A stretch of DNA of 24,930 nt from Candidatus Proelusimicrobium excrementi (GTDB lineage: Bacteria; Elusimicrobiota; Elusimicrobia; Elusimicrobiales; Elusimicrobiaceae): positions 1-24,930 of the forward strand of contig CAKUBV010000009.1 of assembly GCA_934643455.1 (NCBI GenBank), read 5' to 3'. The translations under genes and the position numbers were made by a program. The notes beneath the pieces are model-generated. The model saw only the letters and a list, made by a program, of their open reading frames with translations. It made no database searches and had not been told where the DNA came from. Positions 14,803-22,345 of the stretch are shown here, in pieces. How positions within the stretch are numbered: position 1 is the stretch's first letter; each line of letters begins with the position of its first letter.

Positions 14803-15753
14803 ATGAAAAAGACCGCGGTTGTTTTGTTGTTTTTATTTGCTCTTTTGCCTTTAAATGCGCAAAGGATGATCAAATATATAACTTTTTATCCTGTTCCTTA
14901 CGGCAGCCACGCCAGCCTTACGGTTGCGCACGAGTTCATGATAAATATGGGCACGGATACTGAGGATAAAGCCTATAAGACGGAAATCGAAGGAGATTTT
15001 TCCGTCGCAAGGGAATCTGCTATAGAAGGCTTTGCGGATATCAGGGGCGAAGGAACGCTTACCACCACGGGAACGGTGAAAAGCGGAAATGACGCCTTTG
15101 GCGGATACGGCAAGGCTTATTCTGTAAGCGGTAATACGTATTTAAATAATGCCGGCGCGGCGTATAGAATTGAAAGCGTAAGTTCAAGCGGAAGCGCATC
15201 TTTTAACGCTTCGAAAACTTTGCTTAACGGAGTCAGGCTGGATAAATTGTCCGCTTGCGCTTCCGGCGCGCAATGGCGCAGTTTAAGGCTTAAAGGCAGC
15301 CAGGACTGCAAAATGTATTTAACTTGCGGCGGAAGCGGGAGCACCGGTTGTACAACGCCTATATTCAGCTGCAAAAGCGGCTATTGTATGGAATATGGCG
15401 TTTGCGTAGGGCCTGACAGCACCTCTCAACGCTGCGTCGGCAATGTTCCTAATGCCATATCGGGTATGTGTTATCGCACGGCTTCATGTACCGCATCAGG
15501 GTGGAGTTATACCGCCTGGAGATGCACCTGCACCTGTAAAACCGGGTATACTTGGAACGGCTCTTATTGCTTGCCCTCGATTCCAGAGGACTGTTCCTGC
15601 CCTGCCGGATATCATAAAGTTATGCAAGGCGGTAAATGCTGCTGTGAATATAATACTTGCGGCCAAACATTGGCCAACGGCACGGTCGGCTATTGCAAGT
15701 GCTATACAGATAACTCTTTAGATAAAATAACCTTAGATAAAATAACCTTTTAA
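14803..15753 (+). CDS. Secreted Cys-rich protein, KYITFYPxPYGSH family, paralogue 2
   Basis: 316-residue tandem paralogue of the preceding gene, 58 bp downstream and preceded by GGAGGAAGT. A signal peptide is likely cut after LNA (residue 19), then QRMIKYITFYPVPYGSH (20-36), a strand-rich segment (EGDFSVARESAIEGFADI, TTTGTVKSG), and the shared block LRLKGSQDCKMYLTCG (161-176). The C-terminal Cys-rich part differs in sequence from paralogue 1, yet I also count 22 cysteines after the signal peptide. It contains EGF-like spacings such as CTCTCKTGYTWNGSYC. The last residues LDKITLDKITF contain a tandem five-residue repeat caused by an exact 15-bp duplication. Conserved front and variable back suggest a modular surface protein. 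Function unknown. Confidence 0.75.
   Translation: MKKTAVVLLFLFALLPLNAQRMIKYITFYPVPYGSHASLTVAHEFMINMGTDTEDKAYKTEIEGDFSVARESAIEGFADIRGEGTLTTTGTVKSGNDAFGGYGKAYSVSGNTYLNNAGAAYRIESVSSSGSASFNASKTLLNGVRLDKLSACASGAQWRSLRLKGSQDCKMYLTCGGSGSTGCTTPIFSCKSGYCMEYGVCVGPDSTSQRCVGNVPNAISGMCYRTASCTASGWSYTAWRCTCTCKTGYTWNGSYCLPSIPEDCSCPAGYHKVMQGGKCCCEYNTCGQTLANGTVGYCKCYTDNSLDKITLDKITF
15718..15747 (+). repeat. 15-bp tandem duplication at gene end
   Basis: TTAGATAAAATAACC occurs twice in a row (15718-15732 and 15733-15747), in frame, just before the last codon and stop. Removal of one copy leaves the reading frame intact. Confidence 0.9.
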
Positions 15754-15844
15754 CTTGTTAAATATTATTAATGAAAGTTAGCTTGTTAGGTTGTTTTCCC
15801 GGCTGTTGACGCCGCAAAAAGTTAAACTGAACTTTTCTAAAACA

Positions 15845-15874
15845 AAACTCCCCGGATAAAAATCCGGGGAGTTT
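15845..15874. terminator. Bidirectional terminator
   Basis: AAACTCCCCGG (15845-15855) pairs with CCGGGGAGTTT (15864-15874) around an 8-nt loop, between the convergent Cys-rich gene and hydG. The A run on one side and T run on the other suit both directions. Confidence 0.85.
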
Positions 15875-15937
15875 CATTATTTCTTGCTGAAAATAATTCT
15901 TGATTTTAGTGGTTAAGAGAATAGGAATATGTTTCGG

Positions 15938-17305
15938 TTAGAAATATATATCTCTTTCACCTTTTGCCACTCTTGCCAAGTTGGCTTTGGTCTGCTCCGC
16001 TCTGGCGGGGGGGAGGTCCTTCATCATTTTTTCAATAAGGGCCAATCCTCTTGCTTTTAGATCTTCGGAAGCGAAGTCATAGAGGTATTCCGCAAAAGTG
16101 AACATTGCATTAGGCAGACAATGCGCTTTTATAAGGCCTGGTTTTGCCAAGTCCATAAAATCTTTGCCTACTCTGCCAAGGCGGTAACATCCCGTGCAGA
16201 AAGAGGGGATATAACCGTGGTCCACTATGTCGGAGATTACGGCCTCAAGCGGGCGGTGGTCGCCGCGGGTAAATTGCTCGTCGGCGTTGTCGTCTTCATA
16301 CCCGCCGGGGTTTGTTTTACTGCCGCCGGATATTTGGGATATGCCAAGCTCAAAAGCGGCGCGGCGCATATCGGCGTTTTCCCTTGTGCTTAATATTATG
16401 CCGGTATAAGGAACCGCAAGCCTGAGCACGGCTATAATCTTTTTAAAATCCTCATCGCTTACGGCATATGGCGGGTGCTCGCTTAAAGGCGATCCGCAGG
16501 CAGGTTCTATCCTGGGTACGGAAATAGTATGCGGCCCTACGCCGTATTTGTCTTCCAAATCTTTAACGTGCTGAAGCATAGCCAAGACTTCAAATCTGTA
16601 ATCGTAAAGCCCTAAAAGCGCGCCTATGCCGACGTCGTTTATACCCGCTTCAATAGCTCTGTGCATGCCTGTTACGCGGAAGTCATAATCGGCTTTTTTG
16701 CCGGCGACGTGCATTTTACGGTAAGTGTCTTTGTGATAGGTTTCCTGAAACAGCTGAAAAGTGCCTATATTGTGCTTTTTAAGCTCTTTAAATTCCTCAA
16801 GGGTAAGAGGGGCGATATTTACGTTTACGCGCCGTATATTGTTTTTGCCGTCCCTGGCAGCGTAAATAGAGTCTATGGAGTCAAATACGTATTTAAGGCC
16901 CGCGCCGGTATAGGATTCCCCGGCCACCATAAGAACCCTCTTATGTCCTTGTTTTAAGAGTGTTTCCGTTTCTCGTTTGATTTCTTCCTGATTTAAAGCC
17001 CTGCGGTGGAGCTCTTTATTGGAGGCTCTGAACGCGCAGTAAAGGCACTCGTTAAAACATACATTTGATATATAAAGCGGGGCAAACAGTACAAGCCTGT
17101 TGCCGTAAATTTGCGTTTTGATGTATTTAGCCGTTTTATACAGCTCTTCAATTAAGTCTTTATCCGTCAGGTTGAGCAGGGCGGCGGCTTGTTCGTGGGA
17201 TATTCCTTTAAGTTCGCGCGCCTGTGTAAGAATGTCTAAAATCCTTTGTTTGTCGCTGTTTTGGGTTTTAGATAAATTTTCAAAAATTAATTCTTCGTTT
17301 ATCAT
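15938..17305 (-). CDS. hydG: [FeFe]-hydrogenase maturase HydG
   Basis: 455-residue radical SAM tyrosine lyase. It cleaves tyrosine to p-cresol and dehydroglycine, then makes the CO and CN ligands of the hydrogenase H-cluster. The radical SAM cluster Cys are in CFNECLYC (83, 87, 90). The HydG-specific C-terminal Cys are CTGC (370, 373) and CLPNA (396), which hold the second iron-sulfur cluster; these separate HydG from ThiH, which lacks that domain. Length fits HydG. The start is ATG 17305; an in-frame TTG at 17320 is not supported. TACAAT (17317-17312) ends 6 nt before the start and there is no Shine-Dalgarno. HydE, HydF and the hydrogenase are not in the window. The gene implies an anaerobic, hydrogen-metabolising cell. 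Confidence 0.93.
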   Translation of the reverse strand: MINEELIFENLSKTQNSDKQRILDILTQARELKGISHEQAAALLNLTDKDLIEELYKTAKYIKTQIYGNRLVLFAPLYISNVCFNECLYCAFRASNKELHRRALNQEEIKRETETLLKQGHKRVLMVAGESYTGAGLKYVFDSIDSIYAARDGKNNIRRVNVNIAPLTLEEFKELKKHNIGTFQLFQETYHKDTYRKMHVAGKKADYDFRVTGMHRAIEAGINDVGIGALLGLYDYRFEVLAMLQHVKDLEDKYGVGPHTISVPRIEPACGSPLSEHPPYAVSDEDFKKIIAVLRLAVPYTGIILSTRENADMRRAAFELGISQISGGSKTNPGGYEDDNADEQFTRGDHRPLEAVISDIVDHGYIPSFCTGCYRLGRVGKDFMDLAKPGLIKAHCLPNAMFTFAEYLYDFASEDLKARGLALIEKMMKDLPPARAEQTKANLARVAKGERDIYF

Positions 17306-17317
17306 ACTTATATTGTA
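17306..17317 (-). promoter_or_regulatory. Candidate -10 box of leaderless hydG
   Basis: TACAAT on the minus strand (17317-17312) is followed by 6 nt and then ATG. The -35 region is not convincing. Confidence 0.35.
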
Positions 17318-17370
17318 CAACTTTAAAACTTCTTCGGCGGGGAAAAAGGCGTTTGCCCGCCTAAAAAAAT

Positions 17371-17395
17371 AAAACCCGCCGGTTAGACGGGTTTT
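17371..17395 (-). terminator. Terminator of the barrel gene
   Basis: AAAACCCG (17371-17378) pairs with CGGGTTTT (17388-17395). On the minus strand the hairpin is followed by TTTTATTTTTTT. It separates the barrel gene from hydG. Confidence 0.85.
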
Positions 17396-17419
17396 AAAAC
17401 TGTTGTGCGGCGGCTTCCG

Positions 17420-18292
17420 CTATTTTGCCGCCAAAAACATATGGCTGAAGGAAAACGTTACGCCTACGTAAAGGTTTTCCCCGCGCGGGCCGACGTATTT
17501 ACCTTGGGCCGTATAGTAATTGATAAACGGCGCGACGGAAAGATTTTTAAGTACCAAAACGTCTAATCTCGCGTCAAGTTCCAAGGAGTAATCCAAATCG
17601 GTGGCCTGCTTTTCGCTTTCATAGCAATAATCGCGGAAAGTGCCGGTAAATTTGGCTTTTACGCCTTCGCGGATATCGTATTCAAGGCCTATGCCGGCTT
17701 CATAACCGTATTTGGTGGATTCTTCCGGATATGTAAAATCGTATTCCATAAAACCGGCGGCGAATAAGGACTTAAGATATTTGCCTTCAAAAAGTTTCGC
17801 GCCGGCATTGCCCCTTATTATTTTTTTAAGGGGGGAATCCCCGCTGGAATTAAATTCCGTTTCATAAGCCAGAGAAACAAACGGACCGGCCTCAAACCCG
17901 CCAAGGAAATCCTTAACGTGCCAAAGCCTTAAAGTATAATCGGAAGAAAGTAAAATTCTGTCGGCGTTTTCGGTCGTCAGTTTTTCGCCTTCGGCCGGTT
18001 TAATGGTGGTTTTGCCGTATTCCATAAACAAAGCGTTTGACCATAAATAATTTTGGCCGAAGTAATCACCGGAAAAGTGAAATCTGCCTTTTATGAGTTT
18101 TTGGGAGTCGGCGTTCAATTTTGCGTCCGGGAAGTCTTTGTAGTCTTCGGAGTTTTTGACTTCGGTGGAAGTTAAATCTAAAGCCAGGGTTTTAAGCTCA
18201 AGCTGCCAGCCGGTTTTTTTGCCGTCCTGGGCGTAAGAGTTTAAGCAGCATAATAAAAAAGCCGCCAAAATAACGAGTATTTTTTTATTCAT
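17420..18292 (-). CDS. Predicted outer-membrane beta-barrel protein
   Basis: 290-residue protein with a signal peptide (hydrophobic 5-19, likely cut after YA, residue 21). The mature part is built of alternating polar and aromatic strands, many ending in Tyr or Phe (GRFHFSGDYFGQNYLW, GYEAGIGLEYDIREG, NLYVGVTFSFSHMFL). The very last segment is a strand with alternating aromatic residues, as in outer-membrane porin-like proteins. The segment KIIRGNAGAKLFEGKYLKSLF recalls DUF481/DUF3078-type barrels, but I cannot assign a family. GGAGC lies 6 nt before ATG 18292. Terminators flank it on both sides, so it is a single-gene unit. Ligand unknown. Confidence 0.65.
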   Translation of the reverse strand: MNKKILVILAAFLLCCLNSYAQDGKKTGWQLELKTLALDLTSTEVKNSEDYKDFPDAKLNADSQKLIKGRFHFSGDYFGQNYLWSNALFMEYGKTTIKPAEGEKLTTENADRILLSSDYTLRLWHVKDFLGGFEAGPFVSLAYETEFNSSGDSPLKKIIRGNAGAKLFEGKYLKSLFAAGFMEYDFTYPEESTKYGYEAGIGLEYDIREGVKAKFTGTFRDYCYESEKQATDLDYSLELDARLDVLVLKNLSVAPFINYYTAQGKYVGPRGENLYVGVTFSFSHMFLAAK

Positions 18293-18322
18293 TAATTAGC
18301 TCCGTTGTTGTAATTTATAGAA

Positions 18323-18343
18323 AGGCCCGCTGTCGGCGGGCCT
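18323..18343 (-). terminator. Terminator of mscL
   Basis: AGGCCCGC (18323-18330) pairs with GCGGGCCT (18336-18343) around 5 nt; TTTCTAT follows on the minus strand. Confidence 0.75.
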
Positions 18344-18351
18344 AAACGAAT

Positions 18352-18825
18352 TTATTTAAGGTCTGAAGTGCAGTTGGGGCATTTTACGGCGTTGATGTTT
18401 ATAACGCTTTTGCAAAACGGACATTCTTTAGTTGTAGGAACAGCTTCGACCGGGGCGGGTTCTTTTCTGAGTTTGCTTACGATTTTTACCAGCATAAATA
18501 CCGCCCAGGCGGTAATCAAAAAGCTTATGGCGTTATTGATGAAAGCGCCCAAATTCAGCACTACCGCGCCGGCGTTTTGCGCAGCCTCTATTGAAGCGTA
18601 AGGGCCTGCAACGGCGGAACCGTCTTTAAGAGTAAAAAACAATCCGCTGAAGTTTATTTTGGAAAGCAACAGGCTGATAGGGGGCATAATTAAGTCTTTA
18701 ACGATGGAATTTACCACTCCGTTAAAAGCCGCGCCTAAAATAATACCTACTGCCATATCAACCATATTCCCTTTTACCGCAAAATTTTTAAAGTCGGTAA
18801 AAAGATTTTTAATGTAAGTTACCAT
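18352..18825 (-). CDS. mscL: MscL channel with C-terminal zinc ribbon
   Basis: 157-residue large-conductance mechanosensitive channel, a pentameric inner-membrane valve that opens on hypo-osmotic shock. The N-terminal helix and first transmembrane segment (FKNFAVKGNMVDMAVGIILGAAFNGVV, about 12-38) include the pore-lining Gly-Ala pattern. A short periplasmic loop follows, then the second transmembrane segment near 93-115 and a charged KLRKEP stretch. Beyond the usual MscL length there is an extra tail with CPFC (135-138) and CPNC (149-152), a likely zinc ribbon in the cytoplasm. GGAG lies 10-12 nt before the ATG. A terminator separates it from lon. Confidence 0.93.
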   Translation of the reverse strand: MVTYIKNLFTDFKNFAVKGNMVDMAVGIILGAAFNGVVNSIVKDLIMPPISLLLSKINFSGLFFTLKDGSAVAGPYASIEAAQNAGAVVLNLGAFINNAISFLITAWAVFMLVKIVSKLRKEPAPVEAVPTTKECPFCKSVININAVKCPNCTSDLK

Positions 18826-18850
18826 TTCTTTTTTATCTCCTTTTAATTTA

Positions 18851-18878
18851 AAACACCCCTTTTTTAAAAGGGGTGTTT
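18851..18878 (-). terminator. Terminator of lon
   Basis: AAACACCCCTTTT (18851-18863) pairs with AAAAGGGGTGTTT (18866-18878). It lies between the lon stop and the mscL start, so mscL probably depends on readthrough or on a promoter I cannot identify. Confidence 0.75.
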
Positions 18879-18904
18879 GCGTTCCTTTTAATATATTTTA
18901 GCAA

Positions 18905-21247
18905 TTATAGCTTGCCGAATACCACTTTTACCACTTGTTCCATATGCGTTACCGGGATAAGCTTAAGTTCTTTCCTTATCTGTTCGGGTATTTCGGAAAC
19001 GTCCTTTTCGTTGGCTTGAGGGTAAAGTATCGTCTTGATATTTTCCCTGTAAGCCGCGAGGAATTTTTCCTTAATCCCGCCTACGGGCAGAACGCGCCCG
19101 GTTATGGTTATCTCGCCAGTCATGGCAACGGCTTTTTTAACGGGTTTGTTCATGATGACGCTTAATAATGCGGTGCATATTGCGGTTCCGGCGGAAGGCC
19201 CGTCCTTGGGTACGGCCCCTTCCGGGAAGTGCAAATGGAAGTCCGTCTTATCAAATGCAAACTTTTTGGCGTAGTCTTTGCTCCTGATAAAGCTTAAGGC
19301 CGCGCGGACGCTTTCCTTCATAACGTCGCCGAGTTTGCCCGTCAAAATAAGCTGGCCTTTGCCGCGGAATTTCGTCGCTTCTATGGCTAAAGTTTCGCCG
19401 CCGACGGAAGTCCACGCCAAACCTGTGGCTATGCCTATGCCGTTTTCTTCCGCGAAAGTGTTGGAATATCTCGGTATGCCAAGGAAGTTATGCAGGTTCT
19501 TTGGCGTAACTTTTATGGCTTTTTTCTTTTTGTCTTCAAGATATTGCTTCGCGGCTTTGCGGCATATCGTGCCGATTTCGCGCTCGAAATTGCGTACGCC
19601 GCCTTCACGGACGTATTCGCGCATTATAAGGTCCAAGGCCGGGGTTTCCACCTTTAAAGATTCTTCCGGCAGGCCGTGTTCCTTCATCTGCCTGGGCAGA
19701 AGGTAACGGCGGGCGATTTCACGCTTTTCATAGTGCGTATAGCCGGAAAACTCAATAATTTCCAATCTGTCCCTTAAGGTTACCGGTATGGAACTTAAGG
19801 AGTTTGCCGTAGTTATGAACATTACTTTGGAAACGTCAAAAGGAACGTCCAAATAATGGTCCACAAAGTCCTTATTTTGTTCGGGATCCAAAAGCTCCAG
19901 CAGTGCCGCCGCCGGGTCGCCGCGCCAATCTGAACCCATTTTGTCTATTTCGTCAAGCAGAAATACCGGGTTATTGCTTTTGGCTTTGTTTATACCTTGG
20001 ATAATGCGCCCGGGCATGGAGCCTATATAAGTGCGTCTGTGCCCGCGGATTTCACTTTCGTCGCGGACTCCGCCTAAGGACATTCTTATAAACTTGCGCC
20101 CTATCGCGTGCGCTATGGATTTGGCTATTGAAGTCTTACCCGTTCCCGGAGGCCCTACAAAGCAAAGTACGGGCCCTTTAAGGCTTTTAGTAAGCTGTCT
20201 TACGGCCAAATATTCCAAAATTCTTTCTTTTACCTTATCCAAACCGAAGTGGCCTTCGTCCAACACTTTTTTGGCTTTGTCTATATCAAGAATATCCTCG
20301 GTGGAAACGGCCCAAGGCATATTTACGAGCCAGTCAAGAAAAGTCCTTGATACCGTGGATTCCGGCGAGAACGGCGCCATTTTTGAAAGTCTTTCGATTT
20401 CCTTTTCCGCCGCTTCGGCCGCGTATTTGGGCAGATTGTTCTTTTTGATTTTGGCTTTAAGTTCGTCTATATCCTTTTGGAAGTCGTCTTTCTGCCTGAG
20501 CTCTTTTTGAATGGCTTTCATCTGCTCGTTAAGATAGTATTCCTTTTGGGATTTTTCTATCTGGCTTCTTACCTTGGAGTGGATTTTTTCCTCGAGGGAA
20601 ATTATTTCCACTTCGCTGGCGAGCAGTTTTAACAGTTTCTCAAGGCGCGGCTTGACGGGCACGGTTTCCAAAATGTCCTGCCTGTCCTGCGTCTTTACTA
20701 TTATGTTTGAAGCTATCGTATCTGCCAGTTTGGAAGGATCCTCAATCTGCCTTAAGAAGGAAACGCCTTCTATAGCTATGCGCCTGGTTACCATGGCGTA
20801 TTCTTCAAACTGATCCAAAGTTTGGCGCATAAGGGCCTTAATTTCGGCGTCGGGTTTGGTGTCGTCGGAGGGATACTCCGCATTGGCGTACCAGCATTTC
20901 GCCACCGGGTTAAATTCCAAATTGTTGATTTGGGCCCTGGCTATACCCTGCAAAAATACTTTCATGCTGCCGTCGGGCATTTTAAGGGATTGGGTAATCT
21001 CCGCCAATACGCCGAATTTGTAAATATCGTCGGCGGTCGGTTCTTCGGTTTCGGCCGCTTTTTGGGAGACGGCTATAATGTACTTGCCGGTTGTGCCGAG
21101 AGCAAGCTCTATCGCCATTACTGATTTTTGCCTGTCTACGGATATCGGCAAAGACATGCCCGGGAACATTACCACATCTCTTACGGCTATGGCCGGAAGG
21201 TTCGCCGGGTATGAGGTTTGTTGTTTTATGTCGTCTATTATATTCAT
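18905..21247 (-). CDS. lon: ATP-dependent protease Lon
   Basis: 780-residue LonA, a cytoplasmic hexameric protease that degrades misfolded and regulatory proteins. Domains in order: N-terminal LON substrate-binding domain (about 17-205), a helical linker with strong coiled-coil character (about 215-290), the AAA+ module with Walker A GPPGTGKTS (365-373) and Walker B FLLDEID (429-435), and the C-terminal peptidase with catalytic Ser685 in PKDGPSAG and Lys728 in GGIKEK. Length is nearly that of E. coli Lon. A GGGG ribosome-binding site lies about 9 nt before ATG 21247. The leader carries two hairpins (see the regulatory entry), which could serve in heat or stress control. Confidence 0.97.
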   Translation of the reverse strand: MNIIDDIKQQTSYPANLPAIAVRDVVMFPGMSLPISVDRQKSVMAIELALGTTGKYIIAVSQKAAETEEPTADDIYKFGVLAEITQSLKMPDGSMKVFLQGIARAQINNLEFNPVAKCWYANAEYPSDDTKPDAEIKALMRQTLDQFEEYAMVTRRIAIEGVSFLRQIEDPSKLADTIASNIIVKTQDRQDILETVPVKPRLEKLLKLLASEVEIISLEEKIHSKVRSQIEKSQKEYYLNEQMKAIQKELRQKDDFQKDIDELKAKIKKNNLPKYAAEAAEKEIERLSKMAPFSPESTVSRTFLDWLVNMPWAVSTEDILDIDKAKKVLDEGHFGLDKVKERILEYLAVRQLTKSLKGPVLCFVGPPGTGKTSIAKSIAHAIGRKFIRMSLGGVRDESEIRGHRRTYIGSMPGRIIQGINKAKSNNPVFLLDEIDKMGSDWRGDPAAALLELLDPEQNKDFVDHYLDVPFDVSKVMFITTANSLSSIPVTLRDRLEIIEFSGYTHYEKREIARRYLLPRQMKEHGLPEESLKVETPALDLIMREYVREGGVRNFEREIGTICRKAAKQYLEDKKKKAIKVTPKNLHNFLGIPRYSNTFAEENGIGIATGLAWTSVGGETLAIEATKFRGKGQLILTGKLGDVMKESVRAALSFIRSKDYAKKFAFDKTDFHLHFPEGAVPKDGPSAGTAICTALLSVIMNKPVKKAVAMTGEITITGRVLPVGGIKEKFLAAYRENIKTILYPQANEKDVSEIPEQIRKELKLIPVTHMEQVVKVVFGKL

Positions 21248-21260
21248 ATCGTTTTACCCC

Positions 21261-21345
21261 GTAAAAGTCGGAAGTTTGCCGCTTTTACATATTTCGCGGT
21301 TTTTGACCGCAATATTATTATATCCAATTTTAGCAAATAAAACAA
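21261..21345 (-). promoter_or_regulatory. lon promoter and hairpin leader
   Basis: On the minus strand TTGTTT (21345-21340), 17 nt, TATAAT (21322-21317). The leader of about 60 nt holds two inverted repeats. The first pairs ATATT-GCGGT with ACCGC-AATAT (plus-strand 21289-21315). The second pairs GTAAAAG (21261-21267) with CTTTTAC (21282-21288), with an inner CGG/CCG. The first repeat overlaps the predicted transcription start, so it could be a repressor operator. It does not match the CIRCE element. Confidence 0.55.
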
Positions 21346-21437
21346 TACTCTGCTAATTATGGTGTTTCGTTTGATGAGAGTAAATTATAATCCAAAATTG
21401 TGGCATTCAGAGGTGAACTTACGGCGAGAATAAAAAA

Positions 21438-21460
21438 AGTTGACTGTTTTTTTGATAAAA
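21438..21460 (+). promoter_or_regulatory. Short poly-T promoter-like module P3
   Basis: GTTGACTG, seven T (21447-21453), GATAAAAAT. This is the same order as modules P1 (9076) and P2 (24844), but the T run is shorter and only 8 nt part TTGACT from GATAAA, too few for a normal sigma-70 promoter. Confidence 0.35.
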
Positions 21461-21535
21461 ATAAGTGTCATTTTAAGGTATACAAATTTAAAACGCAAAT
21501 CTTCCGTTCTTATTGCTCGCTCCCTGCGTTTTGTT

Positions 21536-21766
21536 GTGTTTTTTAATTGTTTTTATACTGATGTAGTTAAGCTGTTAATAAAGGCTGGGGCTGAAGTAAA
21601 TAGTAAAAACTATGACGGTAATACGGCGTTAATGCGTTCTGCTTTCCATGGGCATGCAAATGTAGCTAAGTTGCTGATAAAAGCGGGAGCAGACGTTAAT
21701 GCTAAAAATAATGACGGTAAACCCGCCGCGGATATGGTGAAAGAAAGAGAAGAAAACAATAAATAA
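21536..21766 (+). pseudogene. Ankyrin-repeat gene fragment, 5' truncated
   Basis: The frame encodes one partial and one full ankyrin repeat: TDVVKLLIKAGAEVNSK, then DGNTALMRSAFHGHANVAKLLIKAGADVNAKN, and a charged end. The first helix of the first repeat is missing; its place is taken by hydrophobic residues from unrelated upstream DNA. The frame stays open back to TTG 21440, but that codon lies in the promoter-like module. No ATG and no ribosome-binding site exist. GTG 21536 is the only usual start inside. The gene therefore looks like the 3' end of a longer ankyrin gene, or a short protein with an odd start. A good terminator follows. Ankyrin repeats bind proteins; any role is unproven. Confidence 0.5.
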
Positions 21767-21782
21767 AGTTTTACATAATATT

Positions 21783-21816
21783 AAATACCCCGGGCCTAAT
21801 CCGTGCCGGGGTATTT
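21783..21816. terminator. Bidirectional terminator
   Basis: AAATACCCCGG (21783-21793) pairs with CCGGGGTATTT (21806-21816) around 12 nt, followed by TT. It separates the ankyrin fragment from the convergent SodC-like gene. Confidence 0.8.
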
Positions 21817-21838
21817 TTGTCATATGTGCAATCTGAAA

Positions 21839-22345
21839 TTAACGCTTCTTTTTATGGGGGATATTAACGCATGCAACGCCTTTCCCTGCGGGGGAAAGAA
21901 TGTCCCCCGGAGTTTGGGCAGAGTTTCGAACTGAAGAAGCATTTGCCTGCATATTTCCCGTAGTTTCGTGTATTATTAAGGAGCGTCCCCTTAAATCTTG
22001 CATTGTTAAATCGCGTGAGATTATTATTACCCTTATTGTTCCGTCGCTTCCGTCCAACAGCGGAAACTGCGTTTTTACAATATTCCCGGAAATGGCTTCC
22101 TTCGGGGCGCGGCAGGATTGGGCGTCTTCATGTAAATATAAATTGTAATTGCCGGGTTTTATTTTATCTACGCTGACAAACATCTTTAATACGCCGGAAT
22201 TTTCAACGGGAATCAGCAATCCTATTTGTTTACCGCGGCGGTTTCCGTCAAAAGCGTAAAAAGGAAACTCGGACTGTTCCCTTTCCGAACATCCGCAATA
22301 AAATAAAATCTGTGCAAAAAGCAGGCAATATATAAACTTTTTCAT
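21839..22345 (-). CDS. SodC-like lipoprotein lacking most metal ligands
   Basis: 168-residue predicted lipoprotein: a hydrophobic signal (3-16) and CGC with lipidated Cys19. The rest follows the Cu/Zn superoxide dismutase outline: PGNYNLYLHE (64-73) corresponds to PGxHGFHxHE, Cys78 and Cys159 match the conserved disulfide, and GRSLIIHETT (120-129) matches GRAIVIH. Of the copper ligands, one His of the HxH pair is Tyr70; His72 and His126 remain. The bridging His and the three zinc ligands are absent because the zinc loop is missing. It is therefore unlikely to dismutate superoxide and may be a structural or binding relative. The fold assignment is by motif reading only. No Shine-Dalgarno is visible before ATG 22345; TATAAT lies about 20 nt upstream. 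The basic KKKR tail is unusual. Confidence 0.5.
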   Translation of the reverse strand: MKKFIYCLLFAQILFYCGCSEREQSEFPFYAFDGNRRGKQIGLLIPVENSGVLKMFVSVDKIKPGNYNLYLHEDAQSCRAPKEAISGNIVKTQFPLLDGSDGTIRVIIISRDLTMQDLRGRSLIIHETTGNMQANASSVRNSAQTPGDILSPAGKGVACVNIPHKKKR

